This document shows positions 36,021 to 43,812 of a DNA stretch of 64,000 nucleotides, one piece after another; the first letter of the stretch is position 1, and every line of letters starts with the position of its first letter. Where the stretch lies: positions 1,364,001-1,428,000 of the forward strand of contig JADJPM010000004.1 in the NCBI GenBank assembly GCA_016713245.1. The letters run 5' to 3'. The stretch is from Verrucomicrobiaceae bacterium (GTDB lineage Bacteria > Verrucomicrobiota > Verrucomicrobiia > Verrucomicrobiales > Verrucomicrobiaceae). Under the pieces are notes generated by a model. That model was given only the letters and a program-made list of their open reading frames with translations. It did not search any database and was not told the origin of the DNA. Both the position numbers and the translations under genes were made by a program.

Positions 36021-39000
36021 ATGAAACGCCCCCTTCTTTCCCTCCTCACCGTGCTCATGACCGCCTCTGGTGCTCTTGCTGACACGACACCTCATGTCTT
36101 ATCAGGCGGCTCCTTCTCCCAGAACTGGAGCAACGCAGCCCTGATCACCGCTGACGACAACTGGAGTGGTGTGCCGAGCATCACCGGCTATCGTGGAGAT
36201 GACTTGACGACTTCGACAGGCGTTAATCCACAGACGGTCGTGGCTCCCAGTGCAGTCGTTGACGTCGTCGCGAATCAGACGACTCCCAACACCAACAACA
36301 GCGGCGCTGTCGCTGAGTTTGCGATTGCGAACCCGACCATCGCCCTTCAGGGCTCGGGCACGGCGGACGCGCCTTACCTTTCCATCTTCCTCAACACGAC
36401 GGGTGTTCCTGCGGTGACTGTCTCCTACAAACTTCGCGACATCGACGGCAGCACGGACAATTCCCAGCAGCAGGTGGCGCTGCAATACCGCATCGGCAGC
36501 AGTGGCAATTTCACGGATGTGACAGCCGGTTACGTTGCTGATGCCACCTCAGGCCCCAGTCTTGCCACCCTGGAGACCAACATGAATGTGACGCTGCCAG
36601 GAGCCGTCGTCGGCAATGCGCTGGTAGAGGTGCGCATCATCACCACCAATGCCGTCGGCAATGACGAGTGGGTGGGCATTGATGACATCGTAGTCTCAGC
36701 CAGTGACTCGATCCCGCCGCTGGCCACGGCCTTTGCGCCGCTGGACAATGCCGCGAGCGTGCCCGTGACCTCGACACCGACGATCACCTTCAATGAAAAT
36801 GTCAAAAAAGGCACCGGCAGCATCCTCATCAAGCGCAGCAGCGACAACTCGACCTTTGAGAGCATCGACGTGACGACCTCGCAGGTCACGGTGACGGGCG
36901 CGGCAGTGACCATCACGCCTTCGGCGAACTTTGCGAACTCCACGGGCTACTACATCGAGATTCCAGCGGCAGCGATCGAGGACATCGCGGGCAATGATTA
37001 CGCCGGCATCAGCGGCGCGACGGCGTGGAATTTCATCACCATCGCGGCCTCCGTGCTGCCGAGCGCCACGGAAACCTTCACCACCGGCTGGCGTGTGCTG
37101 CCCACCGGATCGAGCACCGTGACGGACTACTACGCGGAAGGCAACGGCCAGGGCGCCTTCGCCCGCTTCGACCTCGGTATCTTCAATATGACGAAGCTCG
37201 ACTTCGGCCTCAGCGGTTCTTCGACGATCACCAGCGTGCAGAGCGCCGAATTCACGCTCACGCACAACGACCGCACCTTCACGCAGGGCACGGAAGTCGA
37301 GTTTTTCTTCACCACGGATGCCGCCACGGGCAAAACCTTCGATGCGGCGCAGGTCAACGGCATCAACAACTCGCAGTTCACCTTTGCGCCGATCTCTCTC
37401 GGTAAATTTCCCTACACGCCCAAGGCGGGTGGTCAGACGGATGTCTTCACGCTGGATCTCGCCGCCGCCGGTCCGGCGCTGGTTTCGCGTCTGAACACGG
37501 GCGAGGACTTCAGCATCATCATCGCGGCCACCACGCCGATGGCGGCCGTCACCTACTCGGGCAAAGGCAATACCTTTGATCCCGGCGATCCGTCTTTGAA
37601 ACTCACGGTGAACGAAACGACCGGCGTGGACACCACCGCGCCAGCCGTGGCCTTTTTCACGCCAGCGGATGGCAGTGGCGGTTTGCCGATTTCGTCGAAC
37701 TTGCGTATCAACTTCAATGAAATCGTCCAAAAGGGCACCGAAGGCACGATCACGATTTTCCGCAGCAGCGATAATTCGGTGTTTGAGGCCATTCCAGTCA
37801 CCAGCACTCAGGTGACGGTGAATCTCGGCACGGTGACGATTGATCCAGCGGCCTCGCTGGAGTCCGCAGGCAGTTATTATGTGCAAATCACCGCAGGAGC
37901 CATCGAAGACACCTCGGGCAATGATTTCACCGGCATCGCCGACACGACGACGTGGAACTTCAGCACCGCGCAGCCGCCGATCACGAACCTGGGGCCGTTC
38001 AGCGCCTCGCAGAATGCACCGGCGGGCACGGTGGTGGCGCAGCTCAACTCGAACATCAATGGCAAGGAAGGCATCAAGTATGCCATGCTCGGCGGCAGCG
38101 GCTCCACGGCGATGATGAAGGCCGTTCCGGGCAGTGGCTACGTCGTGAATCCGATCTTCACCATCGGCGACACGATCAACGCATCCACCGGAGCGCTGAA
38201 TCCGACCTCCGCAGGCGCTTTTTCGCCCGTGGGCACGCTCGACGGCCTCGGTGCCTTCTCGCTGAATGCGAACACGGTGCGCGTCTTCAGCAATCATGAG
38301 ATCGAAATCCCCAACACCGGCTCCGCTGGCTATCCTTACACGCTGGCGAATGGAACGGTGATCACGAAAGGCGGCGCTCGCATCAGCTACTGGGACATTG
38401 ATAAAACGACGCGCCGTGTCGTCGATGGCGGCTTGGCCATCGCTCGCATGTATGACCGCACCGGCACGGTGGTGACGAGCACCGCCCAGCTCGAACTCGG
38501 CGGCCTCGACCGCACCTGCTCCTCCGCTTTGTTTGAGCCGAATCTCTGGGGCGCGGGCCGCGGCCTCGTGGATCGCACTTACATCATGGGTGAGGAGACC
38601 TCGACAGCCTTTGGTCATCCGCATGGCGGCACCTACTGGGCGCTCGACACCTCGAATGGCGATCTTTGGGCTCTGCCGGACTTTGGCCGTGGTTCCTGGG
38701 AAAATGCGGCGCTGGTCGATACCGGCACCACGACGCATGTGGCCTTCCTGTTGGGCGACGATGCCCCGGCGCGGCCTTTGTATCTCTACGTCGGCGAGAA
38801 GAGCACCGCTCCAGGCGCGAACTTCGTCGAGCGCAACGGCCTCAAAGGCGGGCAGCTCTATGTTTGGAAGACCACGAATGGAAACACCACGCCGCAGCAG
38901 TTCAACGGCACCAACGCCACACGCACCGGCACTTGGGTCGCGGTGAATGCGCGGAACATCGCCAATGCCGGCACCGCTGGGCACGATGCGCAGGGTTATA

Positions 39001-42000
39001 AGAACGACACGACACTCGGCACGGAGGCTTCCAGCCTTGGCTGCTTCCTTTTCTCGCGTCCGGAAGATCTCAGCACCAGCCCCACGGATGGTAGCATCGT
39101 CGCCTTCACCTCCACCGGTCGTGGCAGTGTGTATCCGCTGGATAACTGGGGCGACACCTACATCCTCGACATCGACTTCAATGGCAGCGCCGTGCCCACC
39201 GCAGGCAACATCCGCATCCTTTACGACGGTGATGACGCGGGCGGCGGCCAGTTCATGAGTCCTGAAGAAGGTCTGCGCTGCCCGGACAATCTCGACTGGG
39301 CCGACGACGGCTTCATCTACGTGCAGGAAGATCAGGCCAATCAGACGGGCAGCTTCGGCGCGGCCGGTTTTGAGACCTCCATCTGGAAACTGAACGCCAC
39401 CACCGGCGCGGCGGTGCGCATCACACAGACGGATCGCAGCACCGTGCTGCCTCTCGGTTCCACGGACACGAATCCGGGTGATGTCGGCAATTGGGAATCC
39501 TCCGGCATCATCGATGTGTCCTCGCTCTTCGGCGAGGCTCCCGGCGAGTTGTTCCTTTTCGACCTTCAGGCGCACAGCGTGAACAACGGCCTCATCTCCA
39601 CCAAGCAGCTCTATGAAGGCGGCCAGCTCTGCTTCCTCGAAAAAGGCATCGAGAAAGGTGCCTTCAAGGTGAACCCGAACACCGGGATCATCACCATCGC
39701 AAATGTGGATGCCATCGACATGGCCTCGCAGCCCTCGCATGAGCTGCGCTTGCAGGCCTTTGACGGCACGAATCACACGCTCAGCCAGGTCACGGTGAAC
39801 ATCACGAACACCAGCGTCGCCACCTCGAACAGCTTCAAGGTCGCCACCTACAACATCAGCCACTACCGGGCCACCGCGGGCGCTTTGATCACCGATCTGG
39901 CCACCGTGAATGCCACGCAGAGCCAGAACATCGCCCGCGTCATCCAGCGCAACAACGCGGACGTGCTCCTGCTCAATGAATTCGACTACGACGCGAAGGG
40001 CGAGGCGCTGAAACGCTTCCAGGAGAACTACCTCGAAGTCGGCCAGAGCGGCGAGGCACCCGTTTATTACCCGTATGCCTTCATCGCCCCTTCCAACACC
40101 GGCATCGCCTCCGGTTTCGATCTCGACAATAACGGCTCCGTCGTCACCACGCCCGGCGCGGCAGGCTATGGCGAGGATGCACTCGGCTTCGGCACCTTTC
40201 CCGGTCAGTATGCTTTCGTGGTGCTGTCGAAGCATCCCATCGACACCGCGAACATCCGCACCTTCCAAAAATTCCTCTGGAAAGACATGCCCGGCGCCCT
40301 GCTGCCGGATGATCCTGACATCGCGGGCACGGGCGACTGGTATTCACCCGCCGAGCTGAATGTGTATCGCCTCTCCTCGAAGAATCACGCCGACGTGCCT
40401 GTGCTCGTGAATGGCACGCCCGTTCACATCCTCGCCAGCCATCCCACGCCGCCGGTGTTTGATGCGCCGGGAGCAGGTCTGCCCTGGAAAGCGGGAGTCG
40501 ATCACAATGGCCGCCGCAACAGCGATGAGATCCGCTTCTGGAGCGACTACGTCACGCCCGCGAGCAGCGCCTACATCTACGATGACACGGAAACCTCCTC
40601 CACGCCCGGTGGTGGTCTCGCGCCGAACTCGCGCTTCGTGCTCGTGGGCGATCAAAACGCCGATCAGGACGAAGGCGACAGCACACCGCCCGCGATCCTC
40701 AGCGTGATCAACAACGTGCTCTTCAATGGAGCCTTCGTTCCTGGCGGCGGCGCAGGCCCGCAGCCGGATGACACCGCTGGCTTCAGCGGTGGCGTGCGTG
40801 TGGACTACGCGCTCCCGAGCATCTTCGGCTTCGATGCGCCGACTGGCGGCGTCTTCTGGCCCGGCGCTGGCGATCCGATGAGCGGCGCGATCACCGCCTC
40901 CGATCATCATTTGGTCTTCGTCAATCTCACGCTCAACGGCGTCACGCTGCCGCCGAGCACGAATCTCGCGAACTACTACGCCCCCGCCGCCGGATTGACC
41001 GGCACCGCGCTGCAAACCGCCCTTCACAACATCATCGACGATCATGTCATCATTGATTACAACACCGTCGATGACGTGATGCGCGTCATTGATGAGGCCA
41101 GCGGTGATTCCAGCTCCGTGCGCCTGCTCTACAGCATCGCGAACCTGCCCAAAACCTCCACGAGCTGGAACCGCGAGCACGTCTGGCCGCGCAGCGATGG
41201 CGTGGGCGATGAAGGAGCCGACTACAGCGACATTCACCACCTCTTCCCCGCCAAGGACACCGTGAACAGCCTGCGCTCCAACCTCGTCTTCGACGAAAGC
41301 GCCAATCTCGACAGCGATCCCTTCGCGCCCGAGTCCTTCAAGGATGGCGACTCCTGGGAGCCGCATGATCGCGACAAAGGCGTCGTCGCCCGCGCCCTGC
41401 TTTACATGATGGTGCGCTACGACGGCAGCGATGTGCTCACCACCGACCTGATGCTCTCCGACAGCACCGGAGCCACCGGCACGCACGGCGTGCTCAGCAC
41501 CCTGCTCGCCTGGCACAAGGCGCATCCGCCCACCGATTACGAGCGCAACCGCAACAACCTCATCTACTCCGGCGTGAGCATCAGCGGCATCACCCGCGGC
41601 CAGGGCAATCGCAATCCCTTCATCGACTTCCCGCAGTTCGCCGATGCCCTCTTCCTCAACAGCACCACCCAGTCCTTCAACAAATGGCAGGTGGAGAACT
41701 TCAACTTCTCCCAGCTCCAAAACAGCACCCTCACCGGCGCCAACGGCGATGCCGATGGCGATGGCCGCAGCAACTACGCTGAATACCTCCTCGGCGGCAA
41801 TCCCAACGCCGGCACCGACGAACCTCTCGCCGCCGCCCGCACCGGAAACAACCTCACCCTCACCTTCCGCCGCCCCAAAGGCATCACCGAGCAGGCCCGC
41901 ATCGAAGTCTCCAGCAACCTCTCAAGCTGGACCACCGTCCCCGGCTGGGAAACCGCCTCCGTCATCACCGATGAAGGCGATTACCAGCGCATCGACTACA

Positions 42001-42050
42001 CCCTCACGATCACCTTGGACGGGAAGTTTTACCGCATCGTCTTTGAATAA
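36021..42050 (+). CDS. Giant secreted protein with PhoX-like, EEP nuclease/phosphatase and endonuclease I domains
   Basis: 2009 residues. A signal peptide (cleavage after GALA, residue 20) precedes a beta-rich N-terminal domain (21-230). Two SbsA/Big_5 Ig-like domains lie at about 232-340 and 540-650, separated by another beta domain. Residues about 655-1245 resemble the DUF839/PhoX propeller (FSNHEIE, YIMGEETSTAFGHPHGG, LYLYVGEKS, MSPEEGLRCPDNL). Residues 1272-1640 are an endonuclease/exonuclease/phosphatase domain (FKVATYNISHY, LLLNEFD, LVGDQNADQ, ASDHHLVF). Residues 1646-1876 are endonuclease I-like (TSWNREHVWPRSDG, DIHHLFPAKDTVNSLRSN). The tail has a DADGDGRSNYAEY calcium-binding-like repeat and a VSSNLSSW module. 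Key catalytic His, Asp and Asn residues look present in the nuclease domains. The predicted role is extracellular nucleic-acid and phosphoester hydrolysis. Such fusions are known in parts, but the full combination is unusual. Confidence 0.86.
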   Translation: MKRPLLSLLTVLMTASGALADTTPHVLSGGSFSQNWSNAALITADDNWSGVPSITGYRGDDLTTSTGVNPQTVVAPSAVVDVVANQTTPNTNNSGAVAEFAIANPTIALQGSGTADAPYLSIFLNTTGVPAVTVSYKLRDIDGSTDNSQQQVALQYRIGSSGNFTDVTAGYVADATSGPSLATLETNMNVTLPGAVVGNALVEVRIITTNAVGNDEWVGIDDIVVSASDSIPPLATAFAPLDNAASVPVTSTPTITFNENVKKGTGSILIKRSSDNSTFESIDVTTSQVTVTGAAVTITPSANFANSTGYYIEIPAAAIEDIAGNDYAGISGATAWNFITIAASVLPSATETFTTGWRVLPTGSSTVTDYYAEGNGQGAFARFDLGIFNMTKLDFGLSGSSTITSVQSAEFTLTHNDRTFTQGTEVEFFFTTDAATGKTFDAAQVNGINNSQFTFAPISLGKFPYTPKAGGQTDVFTLDLAAAGPALVSRLNTGEDFSIIIAATTPMAAVTYSGKGNTFDPGDPSLKLTVNETTGVDTTAPAVAFFTPADGSGGLPISSNLRINFNEIVQKGTEGTITIFRSSDNSVFEAIPVTSTQVTVNLGTVTIDPAASLESAGSYYVQITAGAIEDTSGNDFTGIADTTTWNFSTAQPPITNLGPFSASQNAPAGTVVAQLNSNINGKEGIKYAMLGGSGSTAMMKAVPGSGYVVNPIFTIGDTINASTGALNPTSAGAFSPVGTLDGLGAFSLNANTVRVFSNHEIEIPNTGSAGYPYTLANGTVITKGGARISYWDIDKTTRRVVDGGLAIARMYDRTGTVVTSTAQLELGGLDRTCSSALFEPNLWGAGRGLVDRTYIMGEETSTAFGHPHGGTYWALDTSNGDLWALPDFGRGSWENAALVDTGTTTHVAFLLGDDAPARPLYLYVGEKSTAPGANFVERNGLKGGQLYVWKTTNGNTTPQQFNGTNATRTGTWVAVNARNIANAGTAGHDAQGYKNDTTLGTEASSLGCFLFSRPEDLSTSPTDGSIVAFTSTGRGSVYPLDNWGDTYILDIDFNGSAVPTAGNIRILYDGDDAGGGQFMSPEEGLRCPDNLDWADDGFIYVQEDQANQTGSFGAAGFETSIWKLNATTGAAVRITQTDRSTVLPLGSTDTNPGDVGNWESSGIIDVSSLFGEAPGELFLFDLQAHSVNNGLISTKQLYEGGQLCFLEKGIEKGAFKVNPNTGIITIANVDAIDMASQPSHELRLQAFDGTNHTLSQVTVNITNTSVATSNSFKVATYNISHYRATAGALITDLATVNATQSQNIARVIQRNNADVLLLNEFDYDAKGEALKRFQENYLEVGQSGEAPVYYPYAFIAPSNTGIASGFDLDNNGSVVTTPGAAGYGEDALGFGTFPGQYAFVVLSKHPIDTANIRTFQKFLWKDMPGALLPDDPDIAGTGDWYSPAELNVYRLSSKNHADVPVLVNGTPVHILASHPTPPVFDAPGAGLPWKAGVDHNGRRNSDEIRFWSDYVTPASSAYIYDDTETSSTPGGGLAPNSRFVLVGDQNADQDEGDSTPPAILSVINNVLFNGAFVPGGGAGPQPDDTAGFSGGVRVDYALPSIFGFDAPTGGVFWPGAGDPMSGAITASDHHLVFVNLTLNGVTLPPSTNLANYYAPAAGLTGTALQTALHNIIDDHVIIDYNTVDDVMRVIDEASGDSSSVRLLYSIANLPKTSTSWNREHVWPRSDGVGDEGADYSDIHHLFPAKDTVNSLRSNLVFDESANLDSDPFAPESFKDGDSWEPHDRDKGVVARALLYMMVRYDGSDVLTTDLMLSDSTGATGTHGVLSTLLAWHKAHPPTDYERNRNNLIYSGVSISGITRGQGNRNPFIDFPQFADALFLNSTTQSFNKWQVENFNFSQLQNSTLTGANGDADGDGRSNYAEYLLGGNPNAGTDEPLAAARTGNNLTLTFRRPKGITEQARIEVSSNLSSWTTVPGWETASVITDEGDYQRIDYTLTITLDGKFYRIVFE

Positions 42051-42060
42051 GCCTCCAGCC

Positions 42061-42285
42061 ATGCAAAAGCTCGTCACCATCTATCTCGACAACATGGCCT
42101 ACGAAGGCTCCACCATGTTCAAAGGCCACGCCGCCAAGCATGGCAAAGTCGAAGAGCATCTGAAGGCCGAACTCGCCGAAGGCTGGTGGATCGTCTCCAC
42201 CACCGCCTTCGGCGGATCAGCCGATGGCTACACCGCCCGCGGCTGGCTCGCCGTCGTGCTGGAGAAGAACAGCGAGGCCGTTTAA
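42061..42285 (+). CDS. Small conserved-looking protein (74 residues)
   Basis: It begins ATG 42061, ten bases after the giant gene's stop, and is co-oriented. The sequence (MQKLVTIYLDNMAYEGS start, then HGKVEEHLKAELAEGWWIVS, ending LAVVLEKNSEAV) has a balanced beta-alpha-beta composition and no signal or membrane segment. It looks like a small cytoplasmic single-domain protein, and the coding potential (codon bias, spacing) is good. The open frame continues upstream, but there it is only the out-of-frame reading of the giant gene. No family was recognised. A palindromic element begins two bases after its stop codon and may protect or end the transcript. Confidence 0.68.
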   Translation: MQKLVTIYLDNMAYEGSTMFKGHAAKHGKVEEHLKAELAEGWWIVSTTAFGGSADGYTARGWLAVVLEKNSEAV

Positions 42286-42286
42286 A

Positions 42287-42340
42287 TGTGGTGCAGCCGT
42301 CCCGGCTGCGTCAGACATGAGTCCAGAGGACTCAACCACA
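42287..42340. repeat. Three-stem palindromic (REP-like) element
   Basis: Outer arms TGTGGT (42287-42292) and ACCACA (42335-42340) enclose two perfect 7-bp hairpins with 3-nt loops: GCAGCCG/CGGCTGC (42293-42299/42303-42309) and TGAGTCC/GGACTCA (42318-42324/42328-42334). The folded form is a compact three-way junction. It lies between the 74-residue gene (plus) and the convergent DUF1501 gene (minus), where it could act as a bidirectional transcript end. Confidence 0.72.
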
Positions 42341-42360
42341 CTACCAAACCTTCTGCGCAG

Positions 42361-43788
42361 CTACGCCAACAGCTCCGAGATGACCTTCGGGCCTTCTTCG
42401 ACACCAGTGAGACGGTAGTCGAGGCCGGCGTAGCGGTAGGTGAACTTGTGGTGATCGAAGCCGAGCAGGTGCAGGATGGTGGCGTGGAGATCGCGGATGT
42501 GGAGGGGCTTTTCGGCGGCGGCGAAACCGAACTCATCTGTGGCACCGTGGATGTGACCACGTTTCACACCGCCTCCGGCGAGCCAGGTGGTGAAGCCGTA
42601 GGGGTTGTGGTCGCGACCACGCTGCTTGCCTGCGTTGAGGCCCGGCGTGGGCAGCTCGACGACCGGGGTTCGGCCAAACTCACCGCCCCAGATGACCAGC
42701 GTTTCATCAAAGAGGCCACGTTGCTTCAAATCGGTGAGCAGGGCGGCGATTGGCTGGTCCACCTTTGCAGCGAGCGGTTTGTGGTCGAGCACTTCGTCGT
42801 GGTTGTCCCAGGGCTGACCATCGCCGGTCCAAAGCTGGAGAAAGCGGACACCGCGTTCAAGCAAGCGACGTGCGATGAGGCACTGGCGGGCGAAGGAGCC
42901 CTCGGGGCCGGGTTTCACGCCATACATCTGACGAACTGCGTCTGGCTCCTTCATGATGTCAAAGGCATCACTGGCCTCCATCTGCATGCGGTAGGCCAGC
43001 TCGAAGCTCTGAATGCGGGCTTCGAGCTGGGTGTCCTTCTGGCGCTCGGCGAGGTGGCGCTGATTAAAGGCAAGCAACAAGTCGAGCTGCTCGCGTTGGC
43101 GTTTGCTATCGAGCGCACCGTTGTGGATGAACTCGACGAGCTTGTCCACGCTCTCATGATCGGTGTTGACGTAGGCTCCTTGAAAGGCGCTGGGGAGAAA
43201 GCCGGCCTGCCAGTTCTTCGTGCGGCGGATGGGCATGCCACCCGGGCACATGGCGATGTAGCCGGGCAGGTTTTGATTCATGGAGCCGAGGCCGTAGGTG
43301 ATCCATGAGCCGAGGCTGGGACGATTGAGCCGCGCCTCGCCACAGTTGAGCAAACCGAGTGATGGCTCGTGGTTTGGCAGATCCGTGTGCATCGAGCGGA
43401 TGATGCAGAGATCGTCCGCATGCTGAGCGGTCTTGGCGAACAGCTCGCTGATCTCGATGCCGCTTTGGCCGTATTTTTGAAACGCATACGGCGACTTCAA
43501 ACCAGCGCCTGTCGGACGCTCCGTCTTCAACTGCGAGGGAATCGGCTTTCCGTCATACTTATCGAGCGAAGGCTTCGGATCAAAGGTGTCCACATGCGAT
43601 GGCCCGCCGTTCATGAACAGATGCACCACACGCTTCGCCTTGGCAGGCATCGGCGGCTGGCGCACCGCGAGCGGATTGAGCGAGATGGAAGAGGTTTCCG
43701 CGAGCAGATCGCCCAGACCGAGGGCACCAAAGCCCATGCCGATGCGGGCCAGCAAGTCGCGGCGGGTAAGGGAAGAAGGTGACAACAT
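42361..43788 (-). CDS. DUF1501 protein with Tat signal
   Basis: A 475-residue exported protein. A twin-arginine signal (SLTRRDLLARIGMGFGALGLG) starts at about residue 6. The body is the alkaline-phosphatase/sulfatase-like DUF1501 fold: HLFMNGGPSHVDTFDPK (metal ligands and Asp), RPSLGSWITYGLGS, LWTGDGQPWDNHDE, VIWGGEFGRTP, GRDHNPYGFTTWLAGGG and LHIRDLHATILHLLG. It starts 24 bp after the PSD1 gene, forming the classical PSD1-DUF1501 pair of Planctomycetes and Verrucomicrobia. The pair is often linked to polysaccharide or sulfated-glycan use, but its biochemical role is not settled. The metal-binding residues appear intact. The gene converges on the 74-residue gene. Confidence 0.9.
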   Translation of the reverse strand: MLSPSSLTRRDLLARIGMGFGALGLGDLLAETSSISLNPLAVRQPPMPAKAKRVVHLFMNGGPSHVDTFDPKPSLDKYDGKPIPSQLKTERPTGAGLKSPYAFQKYGQSGIEISELFAKTAQHADDLCIIRSMHTDLPNHEPSLGLLNCGEARLNRPSLGSWITYGLGSMNQNLPGYIAMCPGGMPIRRTKNWQAGFLPSAFQGAYVNTDHESVDKLVEFIHNGALDSKRQREQLDLLLAFNQRHLAERQKDTQLEARIQSFELAYRMQMEASDAFDIMKEPDAVRQMYGVKPGPEGSFARQCLIARRLLERGVRFLQLWTGDGQPWDNHDEVLDHKPLAAKVDQPIAALLTDLKQRGLFDETLVIWGGEFGRTPVVELPTPGLNAGKQRGRDHNPYGFTTWLAGGGVKRGHIHGATDEFGFAAAEKPLHIRDLHATILHLLGFDHHKFTYRYAGLDYRLTGVEEGPKVISELLA

Positions 43789-43812
43789 AAGAGCGCGAGG
43801 TGGCGATGAAGG

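Noticed and set aside
36696..40268. Very long antisense open frame opposite the giant nuclease gene
   Set aside because: An artefact of GC-rich codon bias; the product is low-complexity (Gly/Ala/Arg-rich), without family resemblance, opposite a protein with clear domains.
41644..42060. Upstream extension of the 74-residue gene
   Set aside because: It lies inside the giant gene in another frame and is Ser/Pro/Thr-rich nonsense; the start at 42061 is far better.
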